Source: Polyporus tsugae (lineage: Eukaryota > Basidiomycota > Agaricomycetes > Polyporales > Polyporaceae). From it: 64,000 bases of DNA. The stretch covers positions 1,736,001-1,800,000 of the forward strand of contig JAHRBS010000001.1 in assembly GCA_024305745.1 (NCBI GenBank). Reading direction: 5' to 3'. The translations under genes and the position numbers were made by a program. Shown one piece after another: positions 1-12,761 of the stretch. Within the stretch, counting starts at the first letter, position 1. Every line of letters begins with the position of its first letter. The notes beneath the pieces were generated by a model, which ran no database searches, was not told where the DNA came from, and worked only from the letters and a program-made list of their open reading frames with translations.

Positions 1-1474
1 AGGTATGTTTCCGACACTCGACACAGAGTTAAGGTAAGTGTCTAGCCACCCGACTAACATAACTATGTGTCTTCAGATCTGGTCCTTGATGATAAAGCAT
101 CCAGCACAAAGTCTGTTCGTGGGGTGCTTCCCCATGGGTGCCGCTACTTTGATCAATTCTGCGTTGGTGCGTTCCCCTCCGCGCGTCTATATATCCACCC
201 TACTCACATTTTTGCAGAACATCAACCAGGACTGGGGTTTCGGCGGCACAGGATTCCTCTGGACGCTTTGGGGATTCTGGTGGTTGGACTCCCTTGTCTC
301 CTACGTTATTGCCTTTGGCATGATCTACACCATGTGAGTACATCATGTCCTGTTTGTGGTTTGCTCGTCTCGCCTTTCTTGGATGTTTGCTACGTGCTCT
401 GGCCTACACGTTGGATGGCTCGGTATTCCATCCCTTGCCTCAGTTGCGCGAGCTTAATATGGGCCAGCAGTGGCTAGATGTATGAATTTGCCACCGGCTG
501 TGGCACATATGTGACGTCACAATATTCTCGTCATCTTCATCTCTTCGGCAAAATTCTACAATGCGGGCAGACGTCTTTCTAAAAGCGTGTCACTGACTCT
601 TTCTTTAGGATGACCCGTCAGGACCACTCCGTCAACAAGATGACCGCAACGTGGCTTCTGCCCGTGGTCACCCTCATCGTCGCGTCGTCCTCCGGCGGTC
701 TCATGTCCCACGCACTCCTCCCGCACTCCGTAACCATCGCCCTCCTCACCTCCGCCTTCTCCTTTACGATGGTCATTATCGGTCTGAGCTTCGCGCTCAT
801 GATGATCACCGTCTACCTCCTCCGCCTCATCACCAGCGGCCCGCCCGACGCCGCGCTCGTCCTCTCCGCATTCATCACCCTCGGCCCGCTGGGCCAAGGC
901 GGGTTCTCCCTCCTCGTCAATGGGCAGGACCTCTCCGAGATCCTGCCTCTGCACATGGGAGACGAATTCCCGACCATCGCCCTCGCCGGCCAGATGATCT
1001 TCGCGGGGTGCTTCCTGGGGGCGTACGTGCTCTTCTCGATGGGCGTCGCGTGGATCCTCGTCGCGCTCGTCACGATCTTCCACGTGCGGGCCGAGGTCAA
1101 ATTGCCGTTCTCTATGGCATACTGGGGCCTTATTTTCCCGAACGGAGTGTTTGCGCTATGCTGCGTGCAGCTTGCCAAGGTGTTGGACAGCCCGGTGTTC
1201 AGAGCGATCGGCGCCGCATGGAGCTGTACGTCGACGTTCCTTCCGAGAGCTCTCTGCAGAACAGACCGAACTAACGCACTCTGCAGGCGTCGTGTTCCTC
1301 CTCTGGCTCACCGTCTTCGTACGGAGCATCCCCGCGTTTATCGATGGCTCGATGTTCAAAGCGCCCTACGTCCCCGACGAAGGTGCCGTGCCCGTCGCGG
1401 CGAACAAACTGTCCTTTGACCCGGAGAAAGTGCTGGGTAGCAACCCTGCCTCCTCATCTACCGTAGCCCTGTAG
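1..1474 (+). CDS. SSU1-type sulfite efflux pump (TDT/voltage-dependent anion channel family), 5' end outside window
   Basis: Membrane exporter of the tellurite-resistance/dicarboxylate transporter family; fungal members related to SSU1 export sulfite. Exons read as 1-2, 77-166, 218-333, 609-1225 and 1287-1474, with GT...AG introns and continuous phase; the first two bases are the end of an exon that begins before the window. The protein shows a series of hydrophobic helices and the motifs HPAQSLFVG, WTLWGFWWLD, TATWLLPVVTLIVASSSGG and LGPLGQGG, which align block by block with the complete paralogue at 1919-3530 on the other strand. It ends in a short polar tail. The two genes converge with 444 bp between their stop codons. 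Substrate is inferred from the family; malate or another anion cannot be excluded. The N-terminal RHFTP-type motif of the family is not in the window. Confidence 0.88.
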
Positions 1475-1918
1475 TTCTGACGAGAACCATTTGCTTCCTG
1501 AACTTTTTGCCAGGTGTAGCCCGTCCCATCCCTTCCCACACCAAACGCAACTCCCGTCCCCCTGTCGTTCCCCCCTGTCGTACCCTCACACCCCTGGACT
1601 TCGATATGGATTGCATCATACACATCACTAGACGTGACAGTATAGAGTCGGTATACGCGATTTGACCCGCCCCGCCTGTCTCTTCTTATGTATCGTAGCG
1701 GATAGAGTGCCGGTCACCGGACCTTGGAACCCTCACAGCGCAGAGCCTCGCGTGCTCGTGCTTGTCGTGCCGTAGTCGTAGTCGTCATCACCATAGAGTC
1801 GAATACTCTACCGCTACGTAACTTAACCCGTGTGCTAGTATAATTGGTTGCTCTGTAATACACGCAGCTGCTGTATTTCTCTCCCTCGATCTCTGTCCTA
1901 CCGGCACACGGAGCAGCC
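1475..1918. other. Spacer between two convergent transporter genes
   Basis: 444 bp between the stop codons of the two SSU1-like genes, so it must hold both 3' UTRs and terminators. It is pyrimidine-rich just after 1500. I see no open reading frame with protein-like content and no clear AATAAA signal. Confidence 0.6.
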
Positions 1919-3530
1919 CTACACTACCGTCCGTCTGCCAGAGCTCAGCGTCCCGCCGCTCTCCCTCTGCGCATTTTCGATCTGCTCTACCTCCAGCCCT
2001 TCCCCTTCCCCGTTCGCGTTCGCGCCCTCCATCGCGGAGAGGACGCACGTCGCGTGCCGCGTCTTGGCGTCCTTCTCGACCGCGGCGGCGTGGATGTCGA
2101 CGTCGTCGAGGCACGGCGCGCGGAACATGGCCCCGTTATATACCAGCGTGCAAGTCCGCACAAACACCCACGCCCACACTATCAGCGTTGCGACCGCGTA
2201 GATCGCGCCCCACACGCGGAAGAACGTTCCGTCCGTCACCCGATAGAGCTGGATGGTCAGGTTCGCGTACACACCCTGGAGTCCACGGCAGTTCCGCACG
2301 TCAGCGGGCACGCAAATGCGGAAGGTATTGGGCGTGCGTGCACGGGTGCTGGGACTCACGTTGGGGAAGATAAGGCTCCAGAACGCCTGCTTGAAGTGAA
2401 CGTGGTCGTGCCAGAGCACATCCGCCGTCGCCACGAGGCCGTAGATCAGCCACAACGTGCCCATCGCCCAGAGGACCACGGCGATGGCCAGCGTGGCCAC
2501 GTTGATGATCTGCCCGACCGTCTCCAAGCGCAGAACGGCCGAATTGCCGTAGTGGAGGGGCAGGACGGAGTTGTAGCCCGATCCAAGGAGGAGGATGGAG
2601 TACCCGCCCTGGCCCACGGGGCCCAGCGGGATGTACACGCTCACCACTCCGCCGCTGCGGGGGATGCCGTGGAGCACAAGGCGGAGGAAGTAGAGGGTGA
2701 GGATCATGAACGCGAGCGTCAGCCCCATGATGACCGACACCGTGGAGAAGGCGAGCGTGACGAGGCTTTTTGAGGACGAGAACTGGAGCAAGGGCGCTGC
2801 AAGGATGCCGCCGGTAGAGGAGGAGACGATGAGTGGGATGATGGGGAGCAGCCATGTCGCAGTCACGCTTTCTAGTGTGTGCTTCTGCCGCGTGAACCTG
2901 ATCGGAAGGGCTTGTCAGTGACGTACTATGGGAGCTGGTGGACGCTAACGGACATTATATGGACCACTCCATAGGCACTCAATGCCGCTAGAAACACGTC
3001 TAACCACCAAAATGCCCAGAGGGTATATAGAAAGCTTTTTCCACCAAAGCCATCTTGTGTATAAATGAGGCCGACGGCGACGTTTATGAGCGTGGACACA
3101 CCCATGGGGTATGTTCCGAGGAAGAGGCTCTGTGTGGGGTGGTGTAACATGGACAACCAAATTTTGGGAAACATGAAATAGCGTAAGGCAGTCAGGATGT
3201 TAAAGAGGATGAAGAGGAATAGGTTGAGGAAGAAGAAGATATAGGTGAAGACATCTATCGTCGTCGAGCCTTCTGCGTAAGGGGAGTTGTGCCAGAGCAT
3301 TCCAATAGCGCCAGTTCCTGTATAAAAGGTTTCCGTGGTCAGGCGGGACTAGGTTTATCGGCTGCAGGTTAAAACGTATACCCATTATTGCAGCAAACCA
3401 TGATGGTGTGAAGTGCCTGAAAAGGGGCGGTCGAGTTGTGTCCGCGTACATGTGAGGCTGGCATGCAATCTGACACTCACCTGACGCATTCAACCAACCT
3501 CGCCTCGAGCCTGGCAGAGCTGGTGCCCAT
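1919..3530 (-). CDS. SSU1-type sulfite efflux pump (TDT family), complete
   Basis: Complete paralogue of the gene at 1-1474. Exons on the minus strand: 3530-3481, 3416-3382, 3317-2954, 2897-2360 and 2275-1919, giving 447 residues. The start at 3530 is chosen because it leads in phase into the family motif HFTPSWFAAIMGTGAIG, which is itself split by two introns around a 35-nt exon. Later motifs include WAFWWLD, TATWLLPIIPLIV and LGPVGQGG, with about ten hydrophobic helices and a polar tail of some 60 residues rich in E, G and N. The intron at 2276-2359 is a multiple of three and open, so a simple ORF call would wrongly retain it. Fungal SSU1 proteins act at the plasma membrane and confer sulfite tolerance; substrate here is inferred. 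Confidence 0.92.
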
Positions 3531-4173
3531 GGCTGCTGAACGAGTGGAATGTTGGGAACAGCCTGACTCCCTAAGTCTGGGAGAGCACTTGCAAGCTTAA
3601 GGCTTGACGTCTTCGGAATCTTAAAATGTTTGGGACGTCTCGTAGATCCCGAAATCATCCTCCAGTAAGTCACAAGATACCGTCGCGTCGGCGCCGGACG
3701 GTACATCGCCCTGACGTTGCCAGCCGCGATCCAATGCGGTTCCCAGAGGCGGTCTGACTTTGGGCCGAAGGCCCGAAGGAAACTGACGTGCCCAATGCGC
3801 CACAGTGCATCAGTCCCGGTTCCGTCCGACGTCTACAGTGTGGTCCTGAAGGGCTCGCCATACATCGAGTGAAGCCACACTGAATGTGAGGGATGGTCCA
3901 CAAGTATACTTACATTCGCCGTCAGTACTCCAGTAGTGTAGAAGTGGAGGAGAAGGCGAGATGGATCAAACTTGAAGGAAGTGCGCGGCAGAGCGCGCCG
4001 CTCAGGCTCGTGCCCGGGCCGGCTTGTTCAAGTCCTGAGTCCTGACTCCGCACGCAAACAGGGACAAACTCCCTCCTCCACGTCGTCAACAATGTGGCAG
4101 GCGACTGCGTCGCTCCGCACGATACCGTACGCACGACCGCACCGTACATTCGCCCTGTCGTTCTCTGGCTAGC
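3531..4173. other. Divergent promoter region
   Basis: 643 bp between the starts of the minus-strand SSU1-like gene (3530) and the plus-strand signal peptide peptidase gene (4174). It must carry both promoters. Short open frames here have no protein-like composition. No convincing TATA box was found near either start. Confidence 0.55.
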
Positions 4174-5657
4174 ATGTTGGTTGCAGACACGGACTGGGAC
4201 CTGATATCATCCTACGCTGGACTCCTGTCATTAGCATGCGCCTCAATATATGCGGGTTCTCATGGCTCACTATCGGTTAGACCTCTTCCCATTCTGGTCC
4301 AATCGTCGTGCTCAACCCAGACTGCAAACGTGACGTTAACAGAGCAAGAGTACCAGGGCTTCAGGGACAGAACATGAACATCAGGAGGAAGAGGAGCAGG
4401 AAGTCGAGAGATTGTCGTCTCAGGACGCTTATCTATTCCCAGTGGTTCGTCGCGTCTACTTTTCAGTCTGGATGATACCGTTTCGACGGAGGCCATAGAT
4501 AGGCTCCGTCGTCTTGTTTGGCCTCTATCTTATCGTCAAGTTCTACGGAAAGGAGTGGATCACATGGTTTTTGCAATGGTACTTTACCTTCGCAGGTGTC
4601 GGCAGCGTGGGCAAGGTGAACTCTTATCATGGCCTCTGCTCGTGCCAACGCTGAAATGCACCATTAGTCCCTTATCTCTTTGACTCGTTGGCTCGTCGGA
4701 GAGTCGCGCTGGAGCAAGTTTGATAAGGCTAGTATTTTGATACATAAGGGCCCCCGAGGTATGTTCCCCCCACTTTTCCCAACCCTCCTCCTTACCTCGG
4801 CTTGCATAGAACTCCTCTCGCTCTCGCTCCGCACTCCTTCCCTCTTCCTCATCCCTGCAGGCGCAATACCCTCCGTCCTGTATACCTTTGGTGGTAGCGC
4901 AACCCGTCGCTCCGCTCTGCTCACTGATATCCTCGGCTTATCGTTCTCTCACAATGCCCTCTCCTTACTCAAACTGGATTCGTTCAAGACTGGTGTCGTC
5001 CTTCTGTCCGGCCTTTTCGTTTACGATATCTGGTGGGTTTTTGGCACGGAAGTGGTGAGTACGACGCAACTATTACTATTCGCAAGCCCGTCTCTGAAGC
5101 GAAGCTTCGGTTCCCTTCCTACTGTAGATGGTCAAGGTAGCCACGACCTTGGATGTCCCAATCAAGCTGCTGTGGCCCAAGTCCCTGATCTTCTCTGGTG
5201 AACGGGGCTTCACTATGCTTGGCCTTGGTGATATCGTCATTCCCGGCTTGTTCGTGGCGACTGCGCTCCGCTACGACTACTACCGTGCTTCTCGCCGTGG
5301 TCAAACGTCGGATGTTGGGAAGACGTACTTCTATTCTACCTTGGTCGCCTACATAGTTGGTCTTGCGACCACAATGTCGGTGATGCATTTCTTTCAGAAG
5401 GCACAGCCCGCGCTTCTCTACCTCAGGTGCGCATTCGAGCTTTCGAACGGAGGCCTTTCGTGAAGTGCTCACTATTTGTCAGCCCCGCCTGCATCCTGTC
5501 GTTCTTCATCGTGTCCCTTTTCCGCGGGGAGTTTCACGACGCGTGGAGTTGGTCAGACGCGCTGGAGGACAAGATCGAGCAGCCGTCTGACAAGACCGCG
5601 GCCAAGGCGGATAACACCGAGGCCGACGGCAAGGTGGATGATGCAGTCAAAATTTAA
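4174..5657 (+). CDS. Signal peptide peptidase (intramembrane GxGD aspartyl protease, A22B)
   Basis: Presenilin-type protease of the ER membrane that cleaves leftover signal peptides and other type II segments. Seven exons: 4174-4275, 4343-4444, 4499-4615, 4668-4758, 4810-5054, 5128-5426 and 5483-5657, giving 376 residues, the usual size. Both catalytic motifs are present: YD in YDIWWVF (Asp about 210) and GLGD (Asp about 254), followed by the PAL motif in QPALLYL (313-315). The N-terminus MLVADTDWDLISSYAGLL matches fungal and animal relatives, which supports the start at 4174. A short acidic loop (EEEEQEVE) precedes the second helix. The C-terminus is polar and charged rather than a clear KKxx retrieval signal. 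The first intron uses AG at 4342; the earlier AG at 4320 leads to a stop. Confidence 0.95.
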
Positions 5658-6443
5658 GATGAGGGGTTGTTGGAGAACCCCTCCGTGTCGTCATTGCCGC
5701 GAGAAGAGGAGTCACACGACGGTTCAGAGAGGAAGAGACGGTCGAAGAAACAGCGGAACTGACTACGATACTTGGTTCTGTATAACCACGCGTCTCAACT
5801 ACTGGACTTTGCAACTCTACCCTTTCGAGCGATCCGATTTTGCGTGTGAAGGACGCACTAGGGGAGAGATGGATAGGAGTTCGGTAAGGCGCTTACCGGT
5901 GGTGTCTAGTCTCGTTAGTCCTCTTGAGGTGAGCAGGATGCCTCTCGTCATCCATACGATATGCGGTGGCATGATCGGACATGGCTTACACCTCTGTATT
6001 TTGGGATTCCAGTACTTAAGCTTAACTATCGGAACAGTTGTGCGACAGCGGTTTGTTTTTCATAATCAATGCATCGTCTATTCCCATACTGACCTCGTCG
6101 ATCTCCAGTAGTCTTCAGTGCATACGATCGACGCCCGAACCTTCATCTTCTGGCCTGAATAATTCCTTGTTCTGAACTTCGACTCTTCGACCAGCCGCAC
6201 GGGAGGCAGTGTGGAGTAACCACCCCTGTCAAGAATACAACCGTCCAGGGGTACTATCTGGCAGCGAGTATCCACGGCTCCTCAACTGCGAGTTTCGACA
6301 GTGAGCCAGACTTGGCAATGACATCGTTCTGCCCCTGGGGGGCCTGCCGGTGGGAGATCTCACTTTCATGCTGCGGAGGTATAAGAGCTATACTGTGCCC
6401 ACCCGTCTTCCGCCTGACCTACGCTTGACCTCTTCCTTTCGCC
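5658..6443. other. Intergenic region with the aspartic protease promoter
   Basis: 786 bp between the signal peptide peptidase stop and the aspartic protease start. An open frame runs past the peptidase stop in another frame but is not protein-like. The last 70 bases hold the TATA box of the downstream gene. Confidence 0.55.
6380..6385 (+). promoter_or_regulatory. TATA box of the aspartic protease gene
   Basis: TATAAG lies 64 bases before the ATG at 6444, the same spacing as in the two peroxidase genes of this window. Confidence 0.6.
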
Positions 6444-8009
6444 ATGTTCTCGAAAGCTGGGTTGCTCGTGGTCCTCAGTCTCGTTTTCTCCGCCGCTGCG
6501 GACGCTAGCGCGAGCATCAACTTTAGGAAGAAGCGTTTAATCAAGAGGCCTGGCGGTACCTTTGACTACGATGCGGCTTTGGAACAGATCGCGCACGATG
6601 TCGAGTAAGTCCTTGCGGCTGCCATATGGCCTTCCTTACTGACGTCGGAAACCTTCCAGCAAGCACCGCAACAATTTGTTTAATATCAAGCGCAACATCG
6701 GAGAGGAGGGTTGGAATACGGTCAGCACCCTCAACTGTGGGTTCAGGAGCAGTTGGCTTACTCGGTGCATTTCAAGGGTGCTAAAATCCTCCCGCCGCGG
6801 ATGTACATCCCGCGGCACCGCAAGCGTCAGTCAGAAAACTTGACTGCCGAAAGTGGCGGCGGTTACTGGGTGGGCAACGTTAGCATCGGGACCCCACCCC
6901 AGCCTTTCCGGATAGACTTCGACAGTGAGCACCGCTTTGCCTCCGGTCCCCGCCCCCAATCAACTCACATCGACCCCTCTCTCAGCCGGTTCCTCTGACC
7001 TATGGGTCGTCGGCAATAATTGCACCGGTATGTCGTGCGTCAGCAAGAATACGTACAACCCGTCGCAGTCGTCGACGAGTGCCCCCCAGCCCGGCAACTT
7101 CACTATCCATTACGCCGACAATTCGACCGTATCCGGACCCATCTTCACTGACACCGTCGACGTCGCGGGCATCAACGTGACAAACCAGTTCTTCTCGCCC
7201 GTGGACACCGTCTCGGCGTCCTTCGGCGCGATGAGTCTCGACGGCCTCATGGGCATGGGTCTCCCGAATAACTCGCAGCTCAACGCGACGCCATGGTTCT
7301 ACAACGCCAAGTCCCAGGGCGCGGTGTCGCAGGGTGTCTTCGCGATGAAGCTCACGAACACCACCTCGAGTCTCTTCCTCGGTGGGACCGACCCGTCGCT
7401 ATTCACTGGCGATTTCGAATCGCACGCCATCAACAGCACGTCGTTCTGGCAGATCCCCAACGGGACCGTCGTCGTCAAGGGCTCCGTAAGCAAACTCCAA
7501 CTCTCGGGCCTGTCCTCAGCGATCTTTGCGCATTATTCTAATCAAATACTGCTGCTCAGGCGATCGCGTCCGGCGACACGATCATCGACTCGGGCACCAC
7601 CATCATCTACGGGCCCCCGCTCGCGGTGAGGCAGCTGTACCAGTCCATCCCGGGTTTCGACGTGTTCGACGTGATGCACGGGCTGTACAGCTACCCGTGC
7701 GACGCGTACCCCGGCGTCGCGTTCAACTGGGGCGGCGCCAACTGGAACCTCTCCGCGGACAGCTTCAACTTGGGCCAAGTCCCGGAAAACATGACCGCGT
7801 GTGTCGGTTCCATCGCGGGCATGGACCTCGGTCTTGGGGGCAACGTCTGGCTCCTGGGCGACAGGTGAGCGAGTTTAAGTTTGCTGCGCTTAGTGTGCGG
7901 TGAGGCGGACAGACATGCTGACGGCGTGCGTAGTTTCATGACGAACGTGTACACTGCGTTCTCGATCGATAACAACACGGTAGGTTTCGCCTCTCTGGCG
8001 AGTGTCTGA
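6444..8009 (+). CDS. Secreted pepsin-like aspartic protease (family A1)
   Basis: Endopeptidase exported through the secretory pathway, probably active outside the cell at acid pH. Exons: 6444-6604, 6660-6720, 6777-6924, 6986-7485, 7560-7864 and 7934-8009, giving 416 residues. A hydrophobic signal peptide (about 1-20) is followed by a basic propeptide with KKR and RHRKR sites that could be cleaved on activation. Both catalytic motifs are intact: DTGSSDLW (Asp about 123, split by an intron after the first base of the Thr codon) and DSGTT (Asp about 300). GTPPQPF and the C-terminal GDSFMTNVYTAF are typical. The intron 6721-6776 ends in AAG rather than CAG/TAG; it is the only choice I found that keeps phase and gives a normal length, so that junction is less certain. 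Confidence 0.92.
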
Positions 8010-11000
8010 GCTATGCCTTCATCTCGACCTCGTCCCAGTCTCGGCTTTCCGCACGGTTAGTTCATCCAACTGTATAGAGGTAGAGCTTCGTTTCAATGTT
8101 TTTGTACCCGATGGGTAGCATCGCGGACGCGTTTTAGATGTCATAAAGCTCATAAGTTAAAGCCCGAGCGTTGACTGCCTCTGGCCTCCGCATGTGGGAC
8201 ATAAACCCCCTGAACGAATCCTGTTGCGACTTTGCACTTGTGTGGCAGCATGTACGAGCTGCACACCATCAAGACCGCGCATTACATACATTTGATGCTA
8301 ATGGCGCAATAGTATGCGTCCTCCAAGCGTCCCTAACCTCACACAAACGCTAGTCGAACCCGAACAGACCCGAACTATGTACGGTAATCGTTGACAAACT
8401 GTACGGTGGCCATTGGCGTCCGCGCGTCGCGGCCCGACGGGCTTTGCGGAGCTCCCCTTCCGCGACCTTTTCGGAATCCAGAATCTAGGCACATGAGGAT
8501 CGATCGATAGCAGTCGATAGCATGGGATTTTCCATCTCGTTGCCGGAGTACTTAACCGGATCGGGCACTCTCCAATGTTTTTCCAGTTGGTCCCGGTCCG
8601 TCTCGTCCGGCTTGGATACAATTGTCGATTATTCTCTACCGCATATGTGCTTAGTTTCTGGCGTTCCGCTAAAATATGTGGATCGGTGGTTATGGATGTC
8701 ACGATCGCTGACGTTGTAGATTACTACGACATTAATGCAGGCCCGGTCCCGTCCTGTCCTGTCCGAGTCCAGTGGTCTCGATCGGTTGCCCAGACGTTCC
8801 ATAACGAGCCCCACGACTATACTGTGTGTTTGAGGGTACCGGTTGTTTGAGGGTGTAGCAAGAACATCAGTACCTGCCCCAGCCTGCCAGTACGCTCGCC
8901 AAACTTGCACGCATTAGATACATGTGAAACAAGGCCTTGAACATCAGCACACCATAGGGTTGAAGTTGCACGGCCAGCGACATTGCATCCCGCGCACGTC
9001 GGAACCGACGGTCGTATCTGAAGCGTGATGCCCGAGGAAGAACGTCGGGTGGTCGTAGTGATAGTCGACGCGGTTGACGGCTTGGCGAACTATCTTTCCA
9101 GGAGCATAAATAAGTATATCTGATCGTGACTAGCCTGAATCTCAAGTTTCAACGGCGCCATGAGAAGGGAAGGTCACACTGTAAGGGGCTCCCATCGAAC
9201 TTCGGAATACAGGTCTTATCTGCTCATTGGCAAGGGCCGAAATGTATGTGGGCTAACTTACACGCGGCGCTGAGCAGTCAATTTCGCAGAATGCGCTAGT
9301 TAAGGGATGGTTTACCAATCAGACCGTCAGCTTCCCGGCCCTGTCATATACGATGGCGTACTTATATCCAGCTTGCGAGATCTACAGAAATAAAACGTGG
9401 AGCATCAATAACAAGCACGATAGCACGGATAGTTAACATTAAAACGACAGATGCCTCAATCGGGCACCCCATGTACTGTGGTTGCAGGGATTGTCGTTAC
9501 ATAATTGTGGGCCGCGCACATAAACATATGAGAAGATGCGCGTGCCTCCGATATCTCGACCAGGCTCACACACACTCGTATCATGCCTTCGAAGAATCGG
9601 CCATTATCATGGCGTTCAGTATGAACGCCGGGTGCGCAGATCTCTGGCAAGGGCTACTTATTAGCAACTCCAAGTATTCCTGAGGGCCCATGAGACGAGA
9701 CGAAGGAACACGACCCGTGCGAAAAGAAAAATCTGATCCTGAGAAGCTGCGTCCGCAGTTACGGCAAATTATCCTTAGATGCAGCTGCAGTATTATCAGC
9801 GACAGCTGAAAAAGGCCTCTTGAACTAGCTTACTCCGGCTAGCTGTCATTCGAGAAGTCAAGCGCGATTTGAGCGCGACACACACACAAACGTCCACATC
9901 TTCCGCAAACAACGGATGAGGCTCAGGGAAACGCGCACCAATGCCGCGGAAAAGAGAGTTCGCGGAGTGGAGTGGAGGAGGAGGGGGCTGCGTCTTCCAA
10001 GGATTACTGAGCAGACCGCCCAACCCGACTTCGGCCTTCCAGGTCTCTCTCTCCTCAAGCTTCAGGAGCGAGCGAGGGAAACCGAGTGCGCGCGCCAGGT
10101 ACGCTCAGTGAAATATAGCCCCAATTGGCAACCCGAGCACCCAAGCCGCGCCGCTGGGGCCAGAGTTTCCCAAACGGCCGTAGTGCGAGAAGTGGGCGCG
10201 AGGGATGACATCAGGCCTGGGAGGAAGCTGCGGGTTCGGGCAGAGAGTTCTGGCGCGGGGATGCCGCCTCCAGCTTCTCCATAACCATGCGAACGAGCCT
10301 TCTCGGCGCCGACGGGCAGCCGACCACAGCTGGACGGCTTGGGCGACGAATCGGCCACACAGGCCCCGGCTCCGACGCCGGTCCAGGTTCTGCGCAGCCC
10401 CAGCATCGGCCACAGGGCCACAGTCCGGATGACTTGTGAGATCCATTACTGAGCTAACAGGCCCCCCGACCGGGACGTCATTGAAATTACCGATACAGCG
10501 GCCTGACCGCTCCCGGCGGAAGAAGCGAAGAAGAAGGGCTATTCGGGCAGGCATCTCGCACGCGAGACGCACAGACTGCCCCATGACCTGCGCCCGGGGG
10601 CGGGAGCACGACGGCGTAGCATAGCCCTGCGGCAGGCGCAAGCACCAGCGCGACGGCGCGGCGATCTGGGGTAGTGGACCCTGTGGGCCAGAATATGCCT
10701 GAGGGGCCACCACCGTGGGGCGGGATCATACAACGGAGATTCAGCGGGTCGGGGGGGGGCGCGAGGCTCATCTCGAAGCACCAGCTGACACAGAAGAAGG
10801 CGAAGAGCGCGAGGGAGAGCTGCCACCACCAGTGGCCACTGGCCTTTTTACCTAAGTTCAGCACGGAATTGACTTACGTGCTTGGTGCCGAAGACGGGAG
10901 AGTCTGGGAGGTGTGGAGTGGCCCCGTTGCCCCCTACGCGTTCTTCATTGTGCCTTCTGGAAAAGTGGTGCACGGCGCAGGACATGTGTCAGTGGACTGG

Positions 11001-12761
11001 CAAGACAGGCCTGGCAGACGTTGGAGTTAGGTTTGAGCACGTTTGAGCGCTGGGAGATGGGCCAAAATAGCTAACTGCTGCCGTCCGGGGCCGCAGATAT
11101 GGATGCGACAAAAGACGGTGAGGACATTGATATGTTGCCATGCGTAGGATGATCTGACCTGGACATGCGGAAAGGGGGGTTCTGTAGAGTAACCATATGG
11201 ATATTGGAGCGTGCATAACAGAACACAGACCTTGACGCCAGGGTGAGATCCGTCCGGGGTAGCTGCTGGTGTGAGAAGCTGTTCTAGTGAAGGTGACAAA
11301 CGGGCAGTCAACTAGTCACACGCGGTCTGGCTAGTGCCAAGAGCATTTGAACTTTCCGCGCAGAAGGGACCTGGGAAGACCAATTGAGAAAGAAGAAGTC
11401 GCATGATGTATTATGCAACATAACAGGAACGCTTACGAAAATGATCAGATACCGATGCCGGGAAACCTAGGCTATCTCCGTGGGGGATTGCCGATGGAGA
11501 GGTTTGCAAGATTTCGAGGAGAGCTGGAAGGAGACGGCTATGAATGTTTGAGAATGTCAGTCGGAAGGTTCACTGCAGAGAGGGGCACGAGAGCCAGAAG
11601 TGGGCGGAGACGGGAAGTGGATGTCGTCCTAATTGGGGACGAGAAGGGAGCTAAGGCGGAAGCCCAACATCCAAATCCACGGCGACTATGCATGTGCGCA
11701 GTGATGGAGAGCTTGCTGAGTTCGCGCATGAATAAGTAGTCCGCCAGGTCTGATAACCGAAAGCTAGTGGGAACAGTTGAGGTGGGGAGAGGGGCGACCT
11801 TTAAATATTACGACGAGTCGCACGAGTCGGTGGATGAGTGCGGGCGGCCGACACTGGAGTGCAGGGTAACTCATGGGTCATTTGAAGGCCGATCTAGAAA
11901 TGGGAATCGATATGTCGTACGGAAGCTTTGCGGAAGCTGATCAAATCGCATTTCTGCCATTCGGCCGCGGGATGTACAATTGCTGATCTGTGAATATTGT
12001 CAAAAACACGGGGAAGTGTCGGTCGTCGGGAGTAGACAAGGGAGGGCGGGGACGTCGCGAAAGGGGAGTGTGTGTACATGTATGCTCGGGTCGTGTGCCG
12101 GAGGGGGTCTTTGTCGGGAGGGGAGGGAAGCAAGAGTGACGAGAGCGAGCAGGAGCGGATGGGCGGTGCGGGAGTGGGGGAAGAATAAGGAATTAATTAC
12201 GGGATAGTTAGCAGCCGAAAGTGGTCGATCTACAAAATTCTGACTAGCGATTTGTTTGCTCTCGGTCACGGTCCGTCCTCCCCTCGCCATCGCCCGTCGC
12301 CTGCTCCATTCCCCTCCTCTTTTCTCGACCTCTCCTACGCCGAGGCTGGTGATTTTTCCGTCTTCGTCTACATCCGTCGTCCTCCCGACGACTCTCGGCT
12401 CCACCCACGCCGCGACTCCCCAGCACCCAACGCCTCCTGCGTTCCGCCTGTCCCTTTCCACTCGTGCGTTCGTTTTTCACTCTCCACCCCACCCGCGTGC
12501 TCAGCTGCATTTGGTGATTTACAGACCAAGCTTACGAGCCTTCCCCAAGGCTCTGCCTGAGGTATCATCGCCGCATGCAAGCAGGCCCTTGTCCCCTAGT
12601 CGCCCCACCACGAACACTTCGCCTCTCCCAGCTTCGGGGCTCCCATCCACCTCACTCTACCTCAACACCCCGTCTTTCCTGGGGGTCAGTCGACACACTC
12701 CCCCCCTTGGGCTCCTGGTATCCCTCTCGCCGCATCCAAACACTCTCAAACCCCACCCTTC
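8010..12761. other. Gene-poor stretch
   Basis: About 4.75 kb with no gene I can recognise. 8010-9800 holds only short frames with random composition. 9900-11000 is markedly more GC-rich and has overlapping open frames on both strands (see 10487-10864). 11000-12240 is mostly G-rich on the plus strand, and 12240-12760 is very C/T-rich, consistent with a long 5' leader or promoter for the GATA factor gene at 12762. I found no terminal repeats, reverse transcriptase or transposase motifs. Confidence 0.5.
10487..10864 (-). other. Possible coding segment with one hydrophobic stretch, unrecognised
   Basis: Open frame of 125 codons starting MLNLGKKASGHWWW and followed by a hydrophobic run (LSLALFAFFCVSW), then a Pro/Gly-rich part (APPPDPLNL, PPHGGGPSG). 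A GTAAGT donor and TTAG acceptor lie just upstream on the minus strand but enclose only about 26 nt, too short for a normal intron here. A second minus-strand frame (10105-10713) overlaps and could be a later exon. The high GC of the region keeps frames open by chance, so this may be no gene at all. No family recognised. Confidence 0.2.

Noticed and set aside
5476..6111. Frame of 211 codons across the end of the signal peptide peptidase gene
   Set aside because: Overlaps the last exon in another frame and continues into the 3' region; not protein-like.
8010..12761. Transposon remnant in the gene-poor stretch
   Set aside because: No reverse transcriptase, integrase or transposase blocks and no terminal or target repeats could be found by eye.
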